64,000 nt of DNA from an uncultured Alistipes sp. Its GTDB lineage: Bacteria > Bacteroidota > Bacteroidia > Bacteroidales > UBA932. Under the pieces are notes generated by a model. It ran no database searches. It worked only from the letters and a program-made list of their open reading frames with translations, and was not told where the DNA came from. The stretch spans positions 1 through 64,000 of the forward strand of contig CABMPD010000016.1 of assembly GCA_902388455.1 (NCBI GenBank). Reading direction: 5' to 3'. The stretch's first letter is position 1. Every line of letters starts with the position of its first letter. Below, one piece after another: positions 25,564-33,459 of this stretch. The position numbers were made by a program, and so were the translations under genes.

Positions 25564-27021
25564 ATGTCAAAGTTCATTAAGTATTTATTCCCCTTGCTGT
25601 TTTTGGCGGTAATTCCGTTTGTCGCTGGAGCTCAAAACGATGATTCGTTTCTAGACTTCTACAAGCAGAGGACACAGGAGTTTAAGGACTGGCGCTCCAA
25701 GGCCAATTCTGAATTTACCGAATATTTGTCAGCGGCATGGAAAGAGTTTTTGGTGCAGAGAGGGAAAGAAGACCCGGTCGGTCCGGTCCCGGAGACCCCT
25801 GTGTATTATGATCCTCAGGAGGCAGGAGTGTCAGATGTTATGCCCGGCCTTCCTTTTCCTGGATTTATTGCAACGCCGGCATACCCTGTGCCAGTGCCGG
25901 CAATAGCGGCCAGATATACCGGAGGAAGTGATGTCGATGTGGATTTTTTCGGTATTCAGGTAAGTGTGCCTTTCGCAGACAATATGCGTGTGCCGCGTAT
26001 ACAGGCTACGGAGCAGGATGCCTCCAATGCTTGGAAAGTGCTTTCAGAGTCGGATTTCATGCCTACAGTAGAGGCTTTGGAGGCTATGCGTAAGGAGCAT
26101 TCTCTTAGCGATTGGGCGCTGTATACGACAATCAAGAAAATGACGGATGCCGTCTATATCGAGGAGTATGTCAACGAGAAAGTTATGACACAGATGTTTC
26201 TCCTGAGTCAGTTGCAGTATAAGGCCAGGGTCGGTTCTTCTGGAGGGCAGATGATTCTGCTTCTTCCGTTTACTGCACCGATTTATCAGGTCGCGTATAT
26301 TACGGACGGAGATGAGGATTTCTATATATACAGCTATTCCAGGCTTAATAGCCAGGATCCTCTTTATACTTTCTCGGACGACTTTTCAGCTGCCGATAAA
26401 AAACTGGATTTGGTAATTGACAGGCAATTGATAGTTGATAACAGTGATTATCAACTCAAAGCACTGCCGTTATGGGCTGAATATGTAGGTGAAGATGTGA
26501 ATGTGCCTCTTAATATACCTTGTGTAAAATTCACTTTGGATTATCCTCAGTCAGATCTGCTGACATACCATAATTCAGACGTAGACGGAGAGTTGAAAAA
26601 GGCTGTGTTTACCAGTATCCGTTATAAAGTTCTTAAAGACGGGATGGATCCTCGTCAGGCTGTGACATTTGTCCTTACGCTGGTGCAGAGAGGATTCGAT
26701 TATAAGACTGATTATGAGATGTTCGGGCGTGCCAAGCCTCTCTTTGTAGAAGAGTCGTTTTTCTATGGCGCAAATAATTGTAAGGACAGAGTGCTGGTAT
26801 TTTCATGGATAGTGAAAGATCTGCTTGGGCTGGACGTAGTTATGTTCAGTTACAAAGGGCATGTGTCGTGCGGAGTCGCGCTTCCTGATGACGTGAAGGG
26901 AGACAGTTTTACTTACGAAGGAGTCAGGTATGTTATGTGCGATCCTACCTATATAGGTGCGCCCATAGGTGCGACTATGCCCAAGTACCGGGGTGTAGAG
27001 CCTCAGATTACAAGACTCTGA
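25564..27021 (+). CDS. Exported transglutaminase-like cysteine protein
   Basis: A 485-residue protein with a signal peptide (about 1-23, ending AGA-Q). The first 130 residues are charged and then proline-rich. The C-terminal domain shows a transglutaminase-type arrangement: C406 in NNCKDR, H433 in KGHVSCGV and D460 in YVMCDPTY, with a hydrophobic helix after the cysteine. Domains of this fold act as cysteine proteases, amidases or peptide cross-linkers. No known family name fits with certainty. It follows the LPP20 lipoprotein on the same strand; both are predicted envelope proteins. AT-richer codons than the aldolase suggest modest expression. Confidence 0.62.
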   Translation: MSKFIKYLFPLLFLAVIPFVAGAQNDDSFLDFYKQRTQEFKDWRSKANSEFTEYLSAAWKEFLVQRGKEDPVGPVPETPVYYDPQEAGVSDVMPGLPFPGFIATPAYPVPVPAIAARYTGGSDVDVDFFGIQVSVPFADNMRVPRIQATEQDASNAWKVLSESDFMPTVEALEAMRKEHSLSDWALYTTIKKMTDAVYIEEYVNEKVMTQMFLLSQLQYKARVGSSGGQMILLLPFTAPIYQVAYITDGDEDFYIYSYSRLNSQDPLYTFSDDFSAADKKLDLVIDRQLIVDNSDYQLKALPLWAEYVGEDVNVPLNIPCVKFTLDYPQSDLLTYHNSDVDGELKKAVFTSIRYKVLKDGMDPRQAVTFVLTLVQRGFDYKTDYEMFGRAKPLFVEESFFYGANNCKDRVLVFSWIVKDLLGLDVVMFSYKGHVSCGVALPDDVKGDSFTYEGVRYVMCDPTYIGAPIGATMPKYRGVEPQITRL

Positions 27022-27044
27022 TTGCAGTCAGCAATGACTGACAA

Positions 27045-27076
27045 TTTGTCTATTTTCTTATCTGGCAATGTTTTTG
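27045..27076 (+). promoter_or_regulatory. Possible promoter of grpE-dnaJ
   Basis: TTTG at 27045-27048 and TGTTTTTG at 27069-27076 are 20 bases apart; the second differs from TAnnTTTG at one position. No HrcA CIRCE inverted repeat was seen. Confidence 0.4.
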
Positions 27077-27109
27077 CTGGAGACATTGCGGATTAAAAAT
27101 TAAGAAGCA

Positions 27110-27679
27110 ATGAAAGAAAATAAGGATATAGCAGAGAATGAGGCAGTTGTCTCAGAAGAAATTTCTGGGGGTACACCTCAGGATGTCTCAGAAGAGCAAC
27201 AGGTTCAGGAAGAAGCGACGCCGGAAGATGAGGCTGTCAAGGCTTTGGAAGCGCGTGTTGCGGAAGTGAATGACAAATACATTCGCCTTGCCGCAGAATT
27301 TGATAATTATCGCCGTCGTACGGCCCGTGAGAGGCTTGATCTCATCTCTACGGCAGGAGAGGATATCATCAAGGGAATGCTGCCCGTGCTGGATGACTGT
27401 GAGAGAGCTCTTCAGGTGCTTCGTGAATCAGGGGCGGATAAGTCTGCGATAGAGGGTACAGAGTTGATTTACAGTAAATTGATGGCTTTTCTCAAAGGCA
27501 GGGGGCTTAGTGTTATCGACGCGTTGGGCAAAGAACTGGACACAGACTATCATGAGGCTGTAGCACAGCTACCGGTTCAGGAAAAGAAGCAGAAGAACAA
27601 GATTGTTGATGTGATTCAGCAGGGATATAAGCTCAATGATAAAGTTATACGTTTTGCAAAAGTAGTAGTGGGGGTGTAG
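27110..27679 (+). CDS. grpE: Nucleotide exchange factor GrpE
   Basis: GrpE releases ADP from DnaK. The 189-residue protein has an acidic, disordered N-terminus (about 1-45), a long helix with LEARVAEVNDKYIRLAAEFDNYRRR, and a C-terminal beta domain with the GxxVxxY-like segment IVDVIQQGYKLNDKVIRFAKVVV split over residues 165-188. It lies 3 bases before dnaJ, the usual pair. dnaK is not in the window. Confidence 0.95.
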   Translation: MKENKDIAENEAVVSEEISGGTPQDVSEEQQVQEEATPEDEAVKALEARVAEVNDKYIRLAAEFDNYRRRTARERLDLISTAGEDIIKGMLPVLDDCERALQVLRESGADKSAIEGTELIYSKLMAFLKGRGLSVIDALGKELDTDYHEAVAQLPVQEKKQKNKIVDVIQQGYKLNDKVIRFAKVVVGV

Positions 27680-27682
27680 GCT

Positions 27683-28852
27683 ATGGCAGAGAAGAGAGAT
27701 TATTATGAGGTCCTGGGCGTCTCTCGGGACGCTTCTCAGGAAGAAATCAAGAAGGCATACCGAAAGATGGCACTTAAGTATCACCCGGACCGCAATCCAG
27801 GAGATACGGCTGCTGAGGAAAAATTCAAAGAGGCGGCAGAGGCATATGATGTGTTGAGCAATCCGGATAAGAAAGCCCGCTATGACCAGTTCGGTCATGC
27901 CGGTATGAGTGGGTCGGCAGGAGGTGCCGGTGGATTTGAGGGATTCGGCGGCTTTACGATGGAGGATATTTTCAGCCGTTTCGGAGATATATTCGGAGGT
28001 GGCTTCGGAGGTGGTTTCAGTGGTTTCGGTTCTTCTTCAGGAAGGGGAGGAGTCAGGGTTCAGAAAGGTTCCAATATCAGAATCCGTGTCAAATTGTCAC
28101 TTTCGGAAATTGTCAATGGCGTTACAAAGACTGTCAAAATAAAAAAAGCAGTCAAATGCCCTCATTGTAATGGTCGTGGAGCAGAGTCCGAGGCAGATAT
28201 CCATACCTGCGAGACTTGCCACGGAACCGGAATGGTTACAAGAATGGTGCAGTCATTTATGGGACGTATGCAGACGACTTCACCATGTCCGGCATGCGGA
28301 GGTCAGGGAAAGGTGATTACCAAGCCTTGTCCTCGCTGTCACGGAGCAGGGGTTGTGGAAGGAACTGAGGAGGTTTCGTTCAAGATTCCGGCAGGAGTAG
28401 TGGAGGGCATGCAGTTGACAGTTCACGGCAAGGGTAATGCTGCAAAAGGTAATGGTGTCAACGGTGACCTTTTAGTTCTCATCGAAGAAGAAGTGGACGG
28501 AGAACTCCAGAGAGATGGAAACGATTTGATTTATACTTTGTTTGTTTCTATGCCTGACTTGGTGCTTGGAACAGTGGCAGAGATTCCGTCTGCCGACGGA
28601 AAAGTCAGGATAAAGGTCGAAGCAGGAACCCAGTCAGGGGCAATTCTTCGAGTAAGGGGTAAAGGAGTTCCGGATATTAACGGTTATGGACGCGGTGACC
28701 TGTTGGTATATATACAGGCATGGACACCGTCAAAGTTGGATCGAAACGAGAAAGAGATGTTTGAAAAGCTCAAAGAATCAGAGAATTTCACTCCAAAGCC
28801 GAGTAAGTTGGATAAGAATTTTTTCGATAGATTGAAAAAAATGTTCAGTTAA
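27683..28852 (+). CDS. dnaJ: Chaperone DnaJ
   Basis: DnaJ delivers unfolded proteins to DnaK and stimulates its ATPase. The 389-residue class I (type A) protein has a J domain with HPD at 34-36, a Gly/Phe-rich linker (about 70-125), and a zinc-binding region with four CxxCxGxG repeats: [24 protein letters not shown] and CPRCHGAG. Two C-terminal beta domains follow. It is cotranscribed with grpE, 3 bases apart. Codon use is AT-richer than in the genes after 30000. Confidence 0.97.
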   Translation: MAEKRDYYEVLGVSRDASQEEIKKAYRKMALKYHPDRNPGDTAAEEKFKEAAEAYDVLSNPDKKARYDQFGHAGMSGSAGGAGGFEGFGGFTMEDIFSRFGDIFGGGFGGGFSGFGSSSGRGGVRVQKGSNIRIRVKLSLSEIVNGVTKTVKIKKAVKCPHCNGRGAESEADIHTCETCHGTGMVTRMVQSFMGRMQTTSPCPACGGQGKVITKPCPRCHGAGVVEGTEEVSFKIPAGVVEGMQLTVHGKGNAAKGNGVNGDLLVLIEEEVDGELQRDGNDLIYTLFVSMPDLVLGTVAEIPSADGKVRIKVEAGTQSGAILRVRGKGVPDINGYGRGDLLVYIQAWTPSKLDRNEKEMFEKLKESENFTPKPSKLDKNFFDRLKKMFS

Positions 28853-28864
28853 TCGTTAAAAAAA

Positions 28865-28895
28865 TTTGGAATATGTCTGCTTTTGTATATCTTTG
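28865..28895 (+). promoter_or_regulatory. Promoter of rplS
   Basis: TTTG at 28865-28868, 19 bases, then TATCTTTG at 28888-28895. It predicts a leader of about 70 bases. Confidence 0.78.
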
Positions 28896-28911
28896 CAGTC
28901 CCAAAAAATAA

Positions 28912-28951
28912 GCAACCTCTTGCAGGATGTCGATGATGACAGCAATGTTGC
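28912..28951 (+). promoter_or_regulatory. Candidate structured leader of rplS
   Basis: GCAAC (28912-28916) pairs with GTTGC (28947-28951), enclosing a nested hairpin TGTC-gatgat-GACA (28928-28941). It lies fully within the predicted rplS leader and ends 18 bases before the start codon. Ribosomal protein leaders often bind the encoded protein; this role is inferred. Confidence 0.4.
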
Positions 28952-28969
28952 CACTAAAGGAATAAGAAA

Positions 28970-29356
28970 ATGGATTTAATAAAGATTGCAGAACAGGCAT
29001 TTGCACAGGACGAGAAGAAGTATCCCGAGTTTAAGGCAGGCGATACGGTTACTGTGACTTATAAGATTAAAGAGGAGAACAAGGAGAGACTCCAGAAGTT
29101 CCGTGGAGTAGTGATACAGAGGAAAGGTGCCGGTACTACCCAGACTTTCACTGTACGCAAGATTTCCAACGGTGTAGGTGTTGAGAGGATTTTCCCTCTG
29201 TACTCACCCTTCATCTCTGAGATAGAGCTCAACAAGAGCGGTAAGGTACGCAGGGCAAGGATTTTCTACCTCAGGAACCTCACAGGTAAGAAGGCCCGCA
29301 TCAAGGAGAAGAAGTTCGCCGGTGTGGTAGCCGAAGAAACAGCGAAAGCAGAATAG
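28970..29356 (+). CDS. rplS: 50S ribosomal protein L19
   Basis: L19 sits at the 30S-50S interface. The 128-residue protein contains the family core [50 protein letters not shown] and the basic segment [26 protein letters not shown] short acidic-alanine tail follows. In many bacteria rplS follows trmD; here trmD is 8 kb away on the other strand. It has its own promoter, and tRNA-Arg begins 13 bases after the stop, so they may share a transcript. Confidence 0.97.
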   Translation: MDLIKIAEQAFAQDEKKYPEFKAGDTVTVTYKIKEENKERLQKFRGVVIQRKGAGTTQTFTVRKISNGVGVERIFPLYSPFISEIELNKSGKVRRARIFYLRNLTGKKARIKEKKFAGVVAEETAKAE

Positions 29357-29369
29357 TTTCTGAAATATT

Positions 29370-29443
29370 GGCCTCGTAGCTCAACTGAATAGAGCATCTG
29401 ACTACGGATCAGAAGGTTGTGGGTTTGAATCCCGCCGAGGTCA
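29370..29443 (+). tRNA. tRNA-Arg (ACG)
   Basis: A 74-base cloverleaf: acceptor GGCCTCG/CGAGGTC with one G-U pair, D arm GCTC/GAGC, anticodon stem TCTGA/TCAGA, anticodon ACG at 29404-29406 and T loop TTTGAAT. Discriminator base A. The A34 would be edited to inosine to read CGN codons. CCA is not encoded. Confidence 0.95.
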
Positions 29444-29459
29444 CAGCCATAAAGGCAGT

Positions 29460-29490
29460 AAGGGACGGCAGCAATGCGCGTCCCTTTATA
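29460..29490 (+). terminator. Terminator after tRNA-Arg
   Basis: AAGGGAC (29460-29466) pairs with GTCCCTT (29480-29486) and is followed by TATATT. Its right arm runs into a larger perfect palindrome. Confidence 0.7.
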
Positions 29491-29545
29491 TTAAAAGACA
29501 GACAGAAGGAAGTTTACTCCCTTCTGTCTGTCTTTTAATATAAAG
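29484..29545. repeat. Perfect inverted repeat with 26-bp arms
   Basis: The arms 29484-29509 and 29520-29545 are exact reverse complements around a 10-base loop. The inner part carries GACAGACAGAAGG and its complement. It competes with the tRNA-Arg terminator, because bases 29484-29486 belong to both. It could act as a second bidirectional terminator between convergent tRNA genes or be the edge of a repeat element. Confidence 0.85.
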
Positions 29546-29784
29546 TAATGTGGCAAAGCCACATTGCAGGAACTTTGTTCCTGCGGACGCCTTCATAAGG
29601 CCTGCCTCAGTGCGGGAAAAGCAAGCACAGCGCTGCTAATCCCGCCGCCCGGAGCAGGAAGCATCCGCCCACCTTTCGAAAGTGGTGCCGATGGCGCCTG
29701 TCTGGGCACAAAAAAAGTCTGAATCAACCGATTCATCCGGAGCCCGCGACCAACTCCGGGATGGGTCAGATACGGATGCCCTTC
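29546..29784. repeat. Chain of small hairpins between tRNA-Arg and tRNA-Leu
   Basis: Consecutive stem-loops fill this non-coding stretch: AATGTGGC/GCCACATT (29547-29565), GCAGGAAC/GTTCCTGC (29566-29584), GCCTT/AAGGC (29589-29601), GCGGGA/TCCCGC (29612-29645), GGTGCC/GGCGCC (29684-29698), TGAATC/GATTCA (29720-29735) and CCGGAG/CTCCGG (29737-29759). TCTGGGCACAAAAAAAG at 29701-29717 is an exact inverted copy of 29817-29833, the end of tRNA-Leu with its terminator. No promoter was found inside. It may be a decayed or non-autonomous repeat element. Confidence 0.6.
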
Positions 29785-29830
29785 GGGCACAAAAAAAGAC
29801 TGATGCGAACATCAGTCTTTTTTTGTGCCC
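29785..29830 (-). terminator. Terminator of tRNA-Leu, stem extending into the tRNA
   Basis: Arms 29785-29805 and 29810-29830 are a perfect 21-bp inverted repeat around a four-base loop. The stem includes a run of seven A/T pairs and GACTGATG. The outer GTGCC/GGCAC pairs use the last bases of the tRNA-Leu gene. Confidence 0.82.
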
Positions 29831-29910
29831 AGAACAAGACTCGAACTTGCACGCCTTAAACAGGCACTACCCCCTCAAAGTAGCGTGTCTACCAATTTCA
29901 CCATCTGGGC
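29826..29910 (-). tRNA. tRNA-Leu (GAG)
   Basis: An 85-base type II tRNA: acceptor GCCCAGA/TCTGGGC, anticodon stem CTACT/GGTAG, anticodon GAG (complement of 29874-29876), a long variable arm TGCCTGTTTAAGGCGT, and T loop TTCGAGT. Discriminator A. CCA is not encoded. Confidence 0.95.
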
Positions 29911-29930
29911 TCTTTTTGGGTTTCGGGCTG

Positions 29931-29938
29931 CAAATATA
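29931..29938 (-). promoter_or_regulatory. Promoter -7 element of tRNA-Leu
   Basis: The minus strand reads TATATTTGC about 20 bases before the mature tRNA 5' end. Only an imperfect -33 sequence (TTTC) is present. Confidence 0.6.
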
Positions 29939-30017
29939 CATTGTTTTTTTTAAAATGAAACATTTTTTGAAATTTTTCTTAAATTTACGTCAATTTTGAA
30001 CCAAAACCACTCAGGCC

Positions 30018-30428
30018 ATGAAAGAAACAAACAGCAGTTTCGTACAGAAGGGCGATACATTGTATCTTGTAACGTCCTCGGAGGCAGTGGATTACCTGAA
30101 TTCGAGCATCGATTCTGGCTTTATCACATCCCTCCACCGCATATCCGGAAAGGGTATCTTTCATTCGTTGGTCGAGTGTTGCAGGGACAAGTCCCTTGGC
30201 TTCGATATTACTGGTGACTCTGACCTCACTGATGAGGAGTTTCTCTACGGCAATACGAAGTACGTGGCTATCGTCTCCGTAAACAACGACCAGGAAGGAG
30301 ATTTCGTCAACTTTATGTTCAACCACGGGATCGAGACCACTCTCCTCGGCCATGTCACCAAGGGTGAGCTGAGGATGGACGATCATTCCTACGGTTTTAT
30401 CTCGGAATATGCCGGAAAGACAGCTTAA
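30018..30428 (+). CDS. Stand-alone AIRS_C-domain protein (PurL C-terminal-like)
   Basis: This 136-residue protein resembles only the second half of the AIR-synthase superfamily fold. ISGKGIFHSLVECCRDKSLGFDI matches the stretch that follows the ATP-binding half in PurL, and ETTLLGHVTKGELRMDD matches the closing strand of Bacteroidetes PurL. The N-terminal ATP-binding AIRS domain is missing, so it cannot be a complete synthetase by itself. It may be a small structural or regulatory subunit, or a diverged domain with another role. It overlaps the menG start by 20 bases. The assignment rests on recognised motifs and is moderately certain. Confidence 0.55.
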   Translation: MKETNSSFVQKGDTLYLVTSSEAVDYLNSSIDSGFITSLHRISGKGIFHSLVECCRDKSLGFDITGDSDLTDEEFLYGNTKYVAIVSVNNDQEGDFVNFMFNHGIETTLLGHVTKGELRMDDHSYGFISEYAGKTA

Positions 30429-31113
30429 CAAGAGCCGGGAGACGATCTCCTCGATGTTCGATTCCATCGCCCCGGTGTACGACAGACTGAATCATCTTCT
30501 CTCCTTCGGGATAGACCGTTCCTGGAGGAGACGTCTGGTGCGTGCAGTATCCTCGTTCTGTGCTCTCAGAGGCGGAGAAGTCAAGGTCCTGGACATGGCC
30601 TGCGGGACAGGTGACGTCTCTATAGCTCTGAGGCGAAAGGGACTCGATGTAGTAGGTGCCGATATATCGGAGAACATGCTGGCCCTGGCCAGGAAGAAGG
30701 CACCCGGAATAGATTTCCGTTACGGGGATGCCTCGGAACTGCCCTTTGCCGACAGAAGCTTCGATGCTGTGACGATAGCTTTCGGTATCCGTAATTTCGA
30801 CAAGCGCGCGCAGTGCATCCGCGAGCTGCACCGTGTCCTCAAGGACGGAGGCATGCTTGCCATCGCGGAGTTCTCCATACCCCGCAACAGACTGTGGCGG
30901 GGCATTTACACATTGTACTTCAAGAATATTCTTCCGGCCGTAGGCAGGCTTGTCTCCAAGCAGGCTTATGCCTATTCCTATCTGCCGGAGTCCTCGTTCG
31001 ATTTCCCCGCGCCTGAGAAGTTCCGCGCGGAGCTTTCCGAAGGGGGATTCAGGGCGGTGACCGCCAGGTCCATGACCGGAGGAGTGTCCTACCTTTATAT
31101 CGGGAGGAAGTAG
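30409..31113 (+). CDS. menG: Demethylmenaquinone methyltransferase (UbiE/MenG family)
   Basis: This class I SAM methyltransferase of 234 residues makes menaquinone from demethylmenaquinone. The N-terminal MFDSIAPVYDRLNHLLSFG, the SAM motif LDMACGTGDVS, GDASELPF and TIAFGIRNF are typical UbiE/MenG signatures. With menaquinone as the main quinone of Bacteroidales, the MenG role is preferred over ubiquinone synthesis. It overlaps the AIRS_C gene by 20 bases and precedes cardiolipin synthase by 3 bases. Confidence 0.93.
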   Translation: MPERQLNKSRETISSMFDSIAPVYDRLNHLLSFGIDRSWRRRLVRAVSSFCALRGGEVKVLDMACGTGDVSIALRRKGLDVVGADISENMLALARKKAPGIDFRYGDASELPFADRSFDAVTIAFGIRNFDKRAQCIRELHRVLKDGGMLAIAEFSIPRNRLWRGIYTLYFKNILPAVGRLVSKQAYAYSYLPESSFDFPAPEKFRAELSEGGFRAVTARSMTGGVSYLYIGRK

Positions 31114-31116
31114 CTC

Positions 31117-32610
31117 ATGACATTCACCAGACTCTGGCCTGTATTCACCACGCTTCTGTACCTGTTGAACATTGCTATAGCGGTGTACTCCTCCATTATG
31201 CTGATTTCCAGTAAGAGGGATCCGGTCAAGACCCTCTCGTGGGTGATGGTGATGATGATGCTGCCGTATATCGGCATCATCCTGTATTTCTTCTTCGGCC
31301 GCAATTTCCGTAAGGACAAGATGTTCTCCCGCAAGGGAGCGAGGGACCTCGGGCTGAGGAAGGAGCTGTGCAAGGAGATGCTGGAGAAGTTCGAGGACAG
31401 GGAGAATATCCCGCAGGAGGTGAGGCGCCACCACAAGCTCGTGGTGCAGAATATCCGCAGCGCCTACAGCCTGCTCTCGGCCAATGACAGCGTGCAGATA
31501 TATTTTTCCGGAAAGGAGGCTCTCTCCGCCATGCTCGAGGCGATGCGCGGGGCCAGGACTCATATCCACCTGCAGTCGTTCATTATCGAGGACGACCGGG
31601 TGGGCAATGCCTTCAAGGAGGTGCTGATGGCCAAGGCCAGGGAGGGGGTGGAGGTCCGGATGATGTACGACGGGTTCGGAGGACGGCGTCTGGGCAAGAA
31701 GTTCCTGGGGGAGCTGCAGGAGGCGGGTGTGGAGATTCTCAATTTCTCCCCGTTCCGGCTCTTCTTCCTTCCGCCCATCGTCAATTACCGAAACCACCGC
31801 AAGATCCTGGTCGTGGACGGGCACATCGGCTTCCTTGGAGGGTGCAATATCGCGGACCGCTATTTTGACGGAGGGGAATTCCCCGAGTGGAGGGACACCC
31901 ACGTCCGCATAGAGGGGATGTCGGTGATGTCGCTGCAGGCTACCTTCCTGCTCGACCGGTATTTTATCCTGAACAAGAATCTGGGGCGGCGCCGCAAATA
32001 TTACCCTTACGTCGATGCGAAGGACAAGGAACTGCTGGCGGCCGGCACGGCGGGGGGCAGCCGCTACTATGCGCAGATCATCGCCTCGGGACCGGACAGC
32101 GACTGGGCTGCCATCATGCAGTGCTACTTCACGGCCATCACCAAGGCCCGGGACCATATCTGCATCATCACCCCGTATTTCATTCCTTCCGAGACTATTC
32201 TCAATGCGATAAAGATAACGGCTCTGTCCGACGTGACGGTCTCCCTGATGATACCGGAGCGCTCCGATACCTGGCTGACCAACTGGGGCACGATGTCCTA
32301 TATCTCTGAGCTGATTGACGCCGGAGTCAAGGTCTATCTCTTCAAACGCGGGTTCAACCACTCAAAGGTGCTCAGCATCGACGGGGAGTACTGCATCATC
32401 GGTTCGGCCAATATGGACAACCGCAGCCTGGAGCACCATTTCGAGGTCACTTCGGTCATCTACGACCCGGAGTGCGCCCGGACGGTAGAGGACCAGTTCC
32501 GCAAGGATCTTTCCCGCTGTACCTTGGTAACCAAGGCCAAGTGGCACAGGCGTCCCAGGCGCAATAAATTCTACGAGTCCGTGGCCCGTCTGGTAAGCCC
32601 TCTGCTATAG
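31117..32610 (+). CDS. cls: Cardiolipin synthase (phospholipase D superfamily)
   Basis: This inner-membrane enzyme joins two phosphatidylglycerol molecules. The 497-residue protein has two N-terminal membrane helices (about 7-29 and 40-60) and two PLD catalytic motifs: H227-K229-D234 in NHRKILVVD and H415-K417-D422 in NHSKVLSID, each followed by the usual Gly-rich segment. Its position next to menG makes a membrane-lipid and quinone cluster. The stop overlaps that of the convergent AraC gene by 6 bases. Confidence 0.95.
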   Translation: MTFTRLWPVFTTLLYLLNIAIAVYSSIMLISSKRDPVKTLSWVMVMMMLPYIGIILYFFFGRNFRKDKMFSRKGARDLGLRKELCKEMLEKFEDRENIPQEVRRHHKLVVQNIRSAYSLLSANDSVQIYFSGKEALSAMLEAMRGARTHIHLQSFIIEDDRVGNAFKEVLMAKAREGVEVRMMYDGFGGRRLGKKFLGELQEAGVEILNFSPFRLFFLPPIVNYRNHRKILVVDGHIGFLGGCNIADRYFDGGEFPEWRDTHVRIEGMSVMSLQATFLLDRYFILNKNLGRRRKYYPYVDAKDKELLAAGTAGGSRYYAQIIASGPDSDWAAIMQCYFTAITKARDHICIITPYFIPSETILNAIKITALSDVTVSLMIPERSDTWLTNWGTMSYISELIDAGVKVYLFKRGFNHSKVLSIDGEYCIIGSANMDNRSLEHHFEVTSVIYDPECARTVEDQFRKDLSRCTLVTKAKWHRRPRRNKFYESVARLVSPLL

Positions 32611-33363
32611 CTGTTTGCGGTACTGCAGCGGGGTGGTGCCGGTATGGTGGCGGAAGAACTGCACGAAGACCGACGGGCTGGAAAATCCCAGCTCCTCCGA
32701 TATCTCCAGTATGGTCATGTCTGTGGTCTGGAGCAGCAGCTTGCTGTCGCTCAGCAGCATGGTGGCTATCCAGTCGGATACGGAGCGTCCGCTGATGCGG
32801 CGGATGGCCTCGGAAAAATATTTCGGGGTGCGGTTGAGCCGGCAGGCATAGAAGGCCACGTTGTGCTCGCTGCGGTAGTGGGCGGTCAGCAGCCTGAAGA
32901 AGTCGTCGGTGAGCTGTTCCTGACGGGGCTTGGTCACCTCGCTCCGGTCTCCGGAGATACCCCGGTAGATGTCGCTGATCTCGAGCATGAGGGCGTAGAG
33001 CAGGGTCTTGTGGAGCTCCTTGTCATAGACGTTGTCGCTTCTTCCGGTGTGTCTGCTGATGAAATCGTAGTATTCCAGGAGGCCGGCGGCTCTTTCTTCG
33101 CTGAGACGGATGACCGGGTGGAGGAAGGTGACGTTTAGAATGTTGATATCCACCGGGCTGGGATGCTCCAGGATGGCTTCGAGGGAGGCGCTGAGAGTCC
33201 TGGCGCTGAAGTCCCCGGAGCAGGATATGTCCTCCGTGAACTGCTGTGGAATCAGGATGAAGAGGCAGCCGGGAACTATCTCCCAGGTCCGTCCGCTGAT
33301 GCGCAGTTCCCGCTTTCCGGCGGTGCACAGTCCTATGGTGAAGCCCTTTTGCTCCGAATTCAT
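32605..33363 (-). CDS. AraC-family transcriptional regulator
   Basis: A 252-residue regulator with a divergent N-terminal cupin-like sensor domain (about 1-90) and a C-terminal pair of helix-turn-helix motifs. The second HTH region reads ILEISEELGFSSPSVFVQFFRHHTGTTPLQYR, split by the family pattern, and is typical of AraC/XylS proteins. It is divergent from the P-type ATPase gene, with 96 bases between, and so is a candidate regulator of it. The ligand is unknown. Confidence 0.9.
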   Translation of the reverse strand: MNSEQKGFTIGLCTAGKRELRISGRTWEIVPGCLFILIPQQFTEDISCSGDFSARTLSASLEAILEHPSPVDINILNVTFLHPVIRLSEERAAGLLEYYDFISRHTGRSDNVYDKELHKTLLYALMLEISDIYRGISGDRSEVTKPRQEQLTDDFFRLLTAHYRSEHNVAFYACRLNRTPKYFSEAIRRISGRSVSDWIATMLLSDSKLLLQTTDMTILEISEELGFSSPSVFVQFFRHHTGTTPLQYRKQL

Positions 33364-33398
33364 ATTGAAATCCGACTTTTTCTACATTTTTTCTGCTG

Positions 33399-33406
33399 CA
33401 AACATA
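33399..33406 (-). promoter_or_regulatory. Promoter -7 element of the AraC gene
   Basis: The minus strand reads TATGTTTGC, matching TAnnTTTG. The predicted leader is about 30 bases. No clear -33 element was seen. Confidence 0.5.
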
Positions 33407-33459
33407 ACAATTTATACGGAATGAAGTGCCAATTTTGCAGCCGATTTAAATCCTAAGAT

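Noticed and set aside
29701..29833. Copies of the tRNA-Leu 3' end considered as integration (att) sites
   Set aside because: The full copy is inverted rather than direct, the interval is only about 130 bases, and no integrase is present.
30397..32361. 654-codon minus-strand frame opposite menG and cls
   Set aside because: The opposite strand carries the MenG SAM motif and both PLD motifs; the His/Pro/Arg-rich product is a codon-bias shadow.
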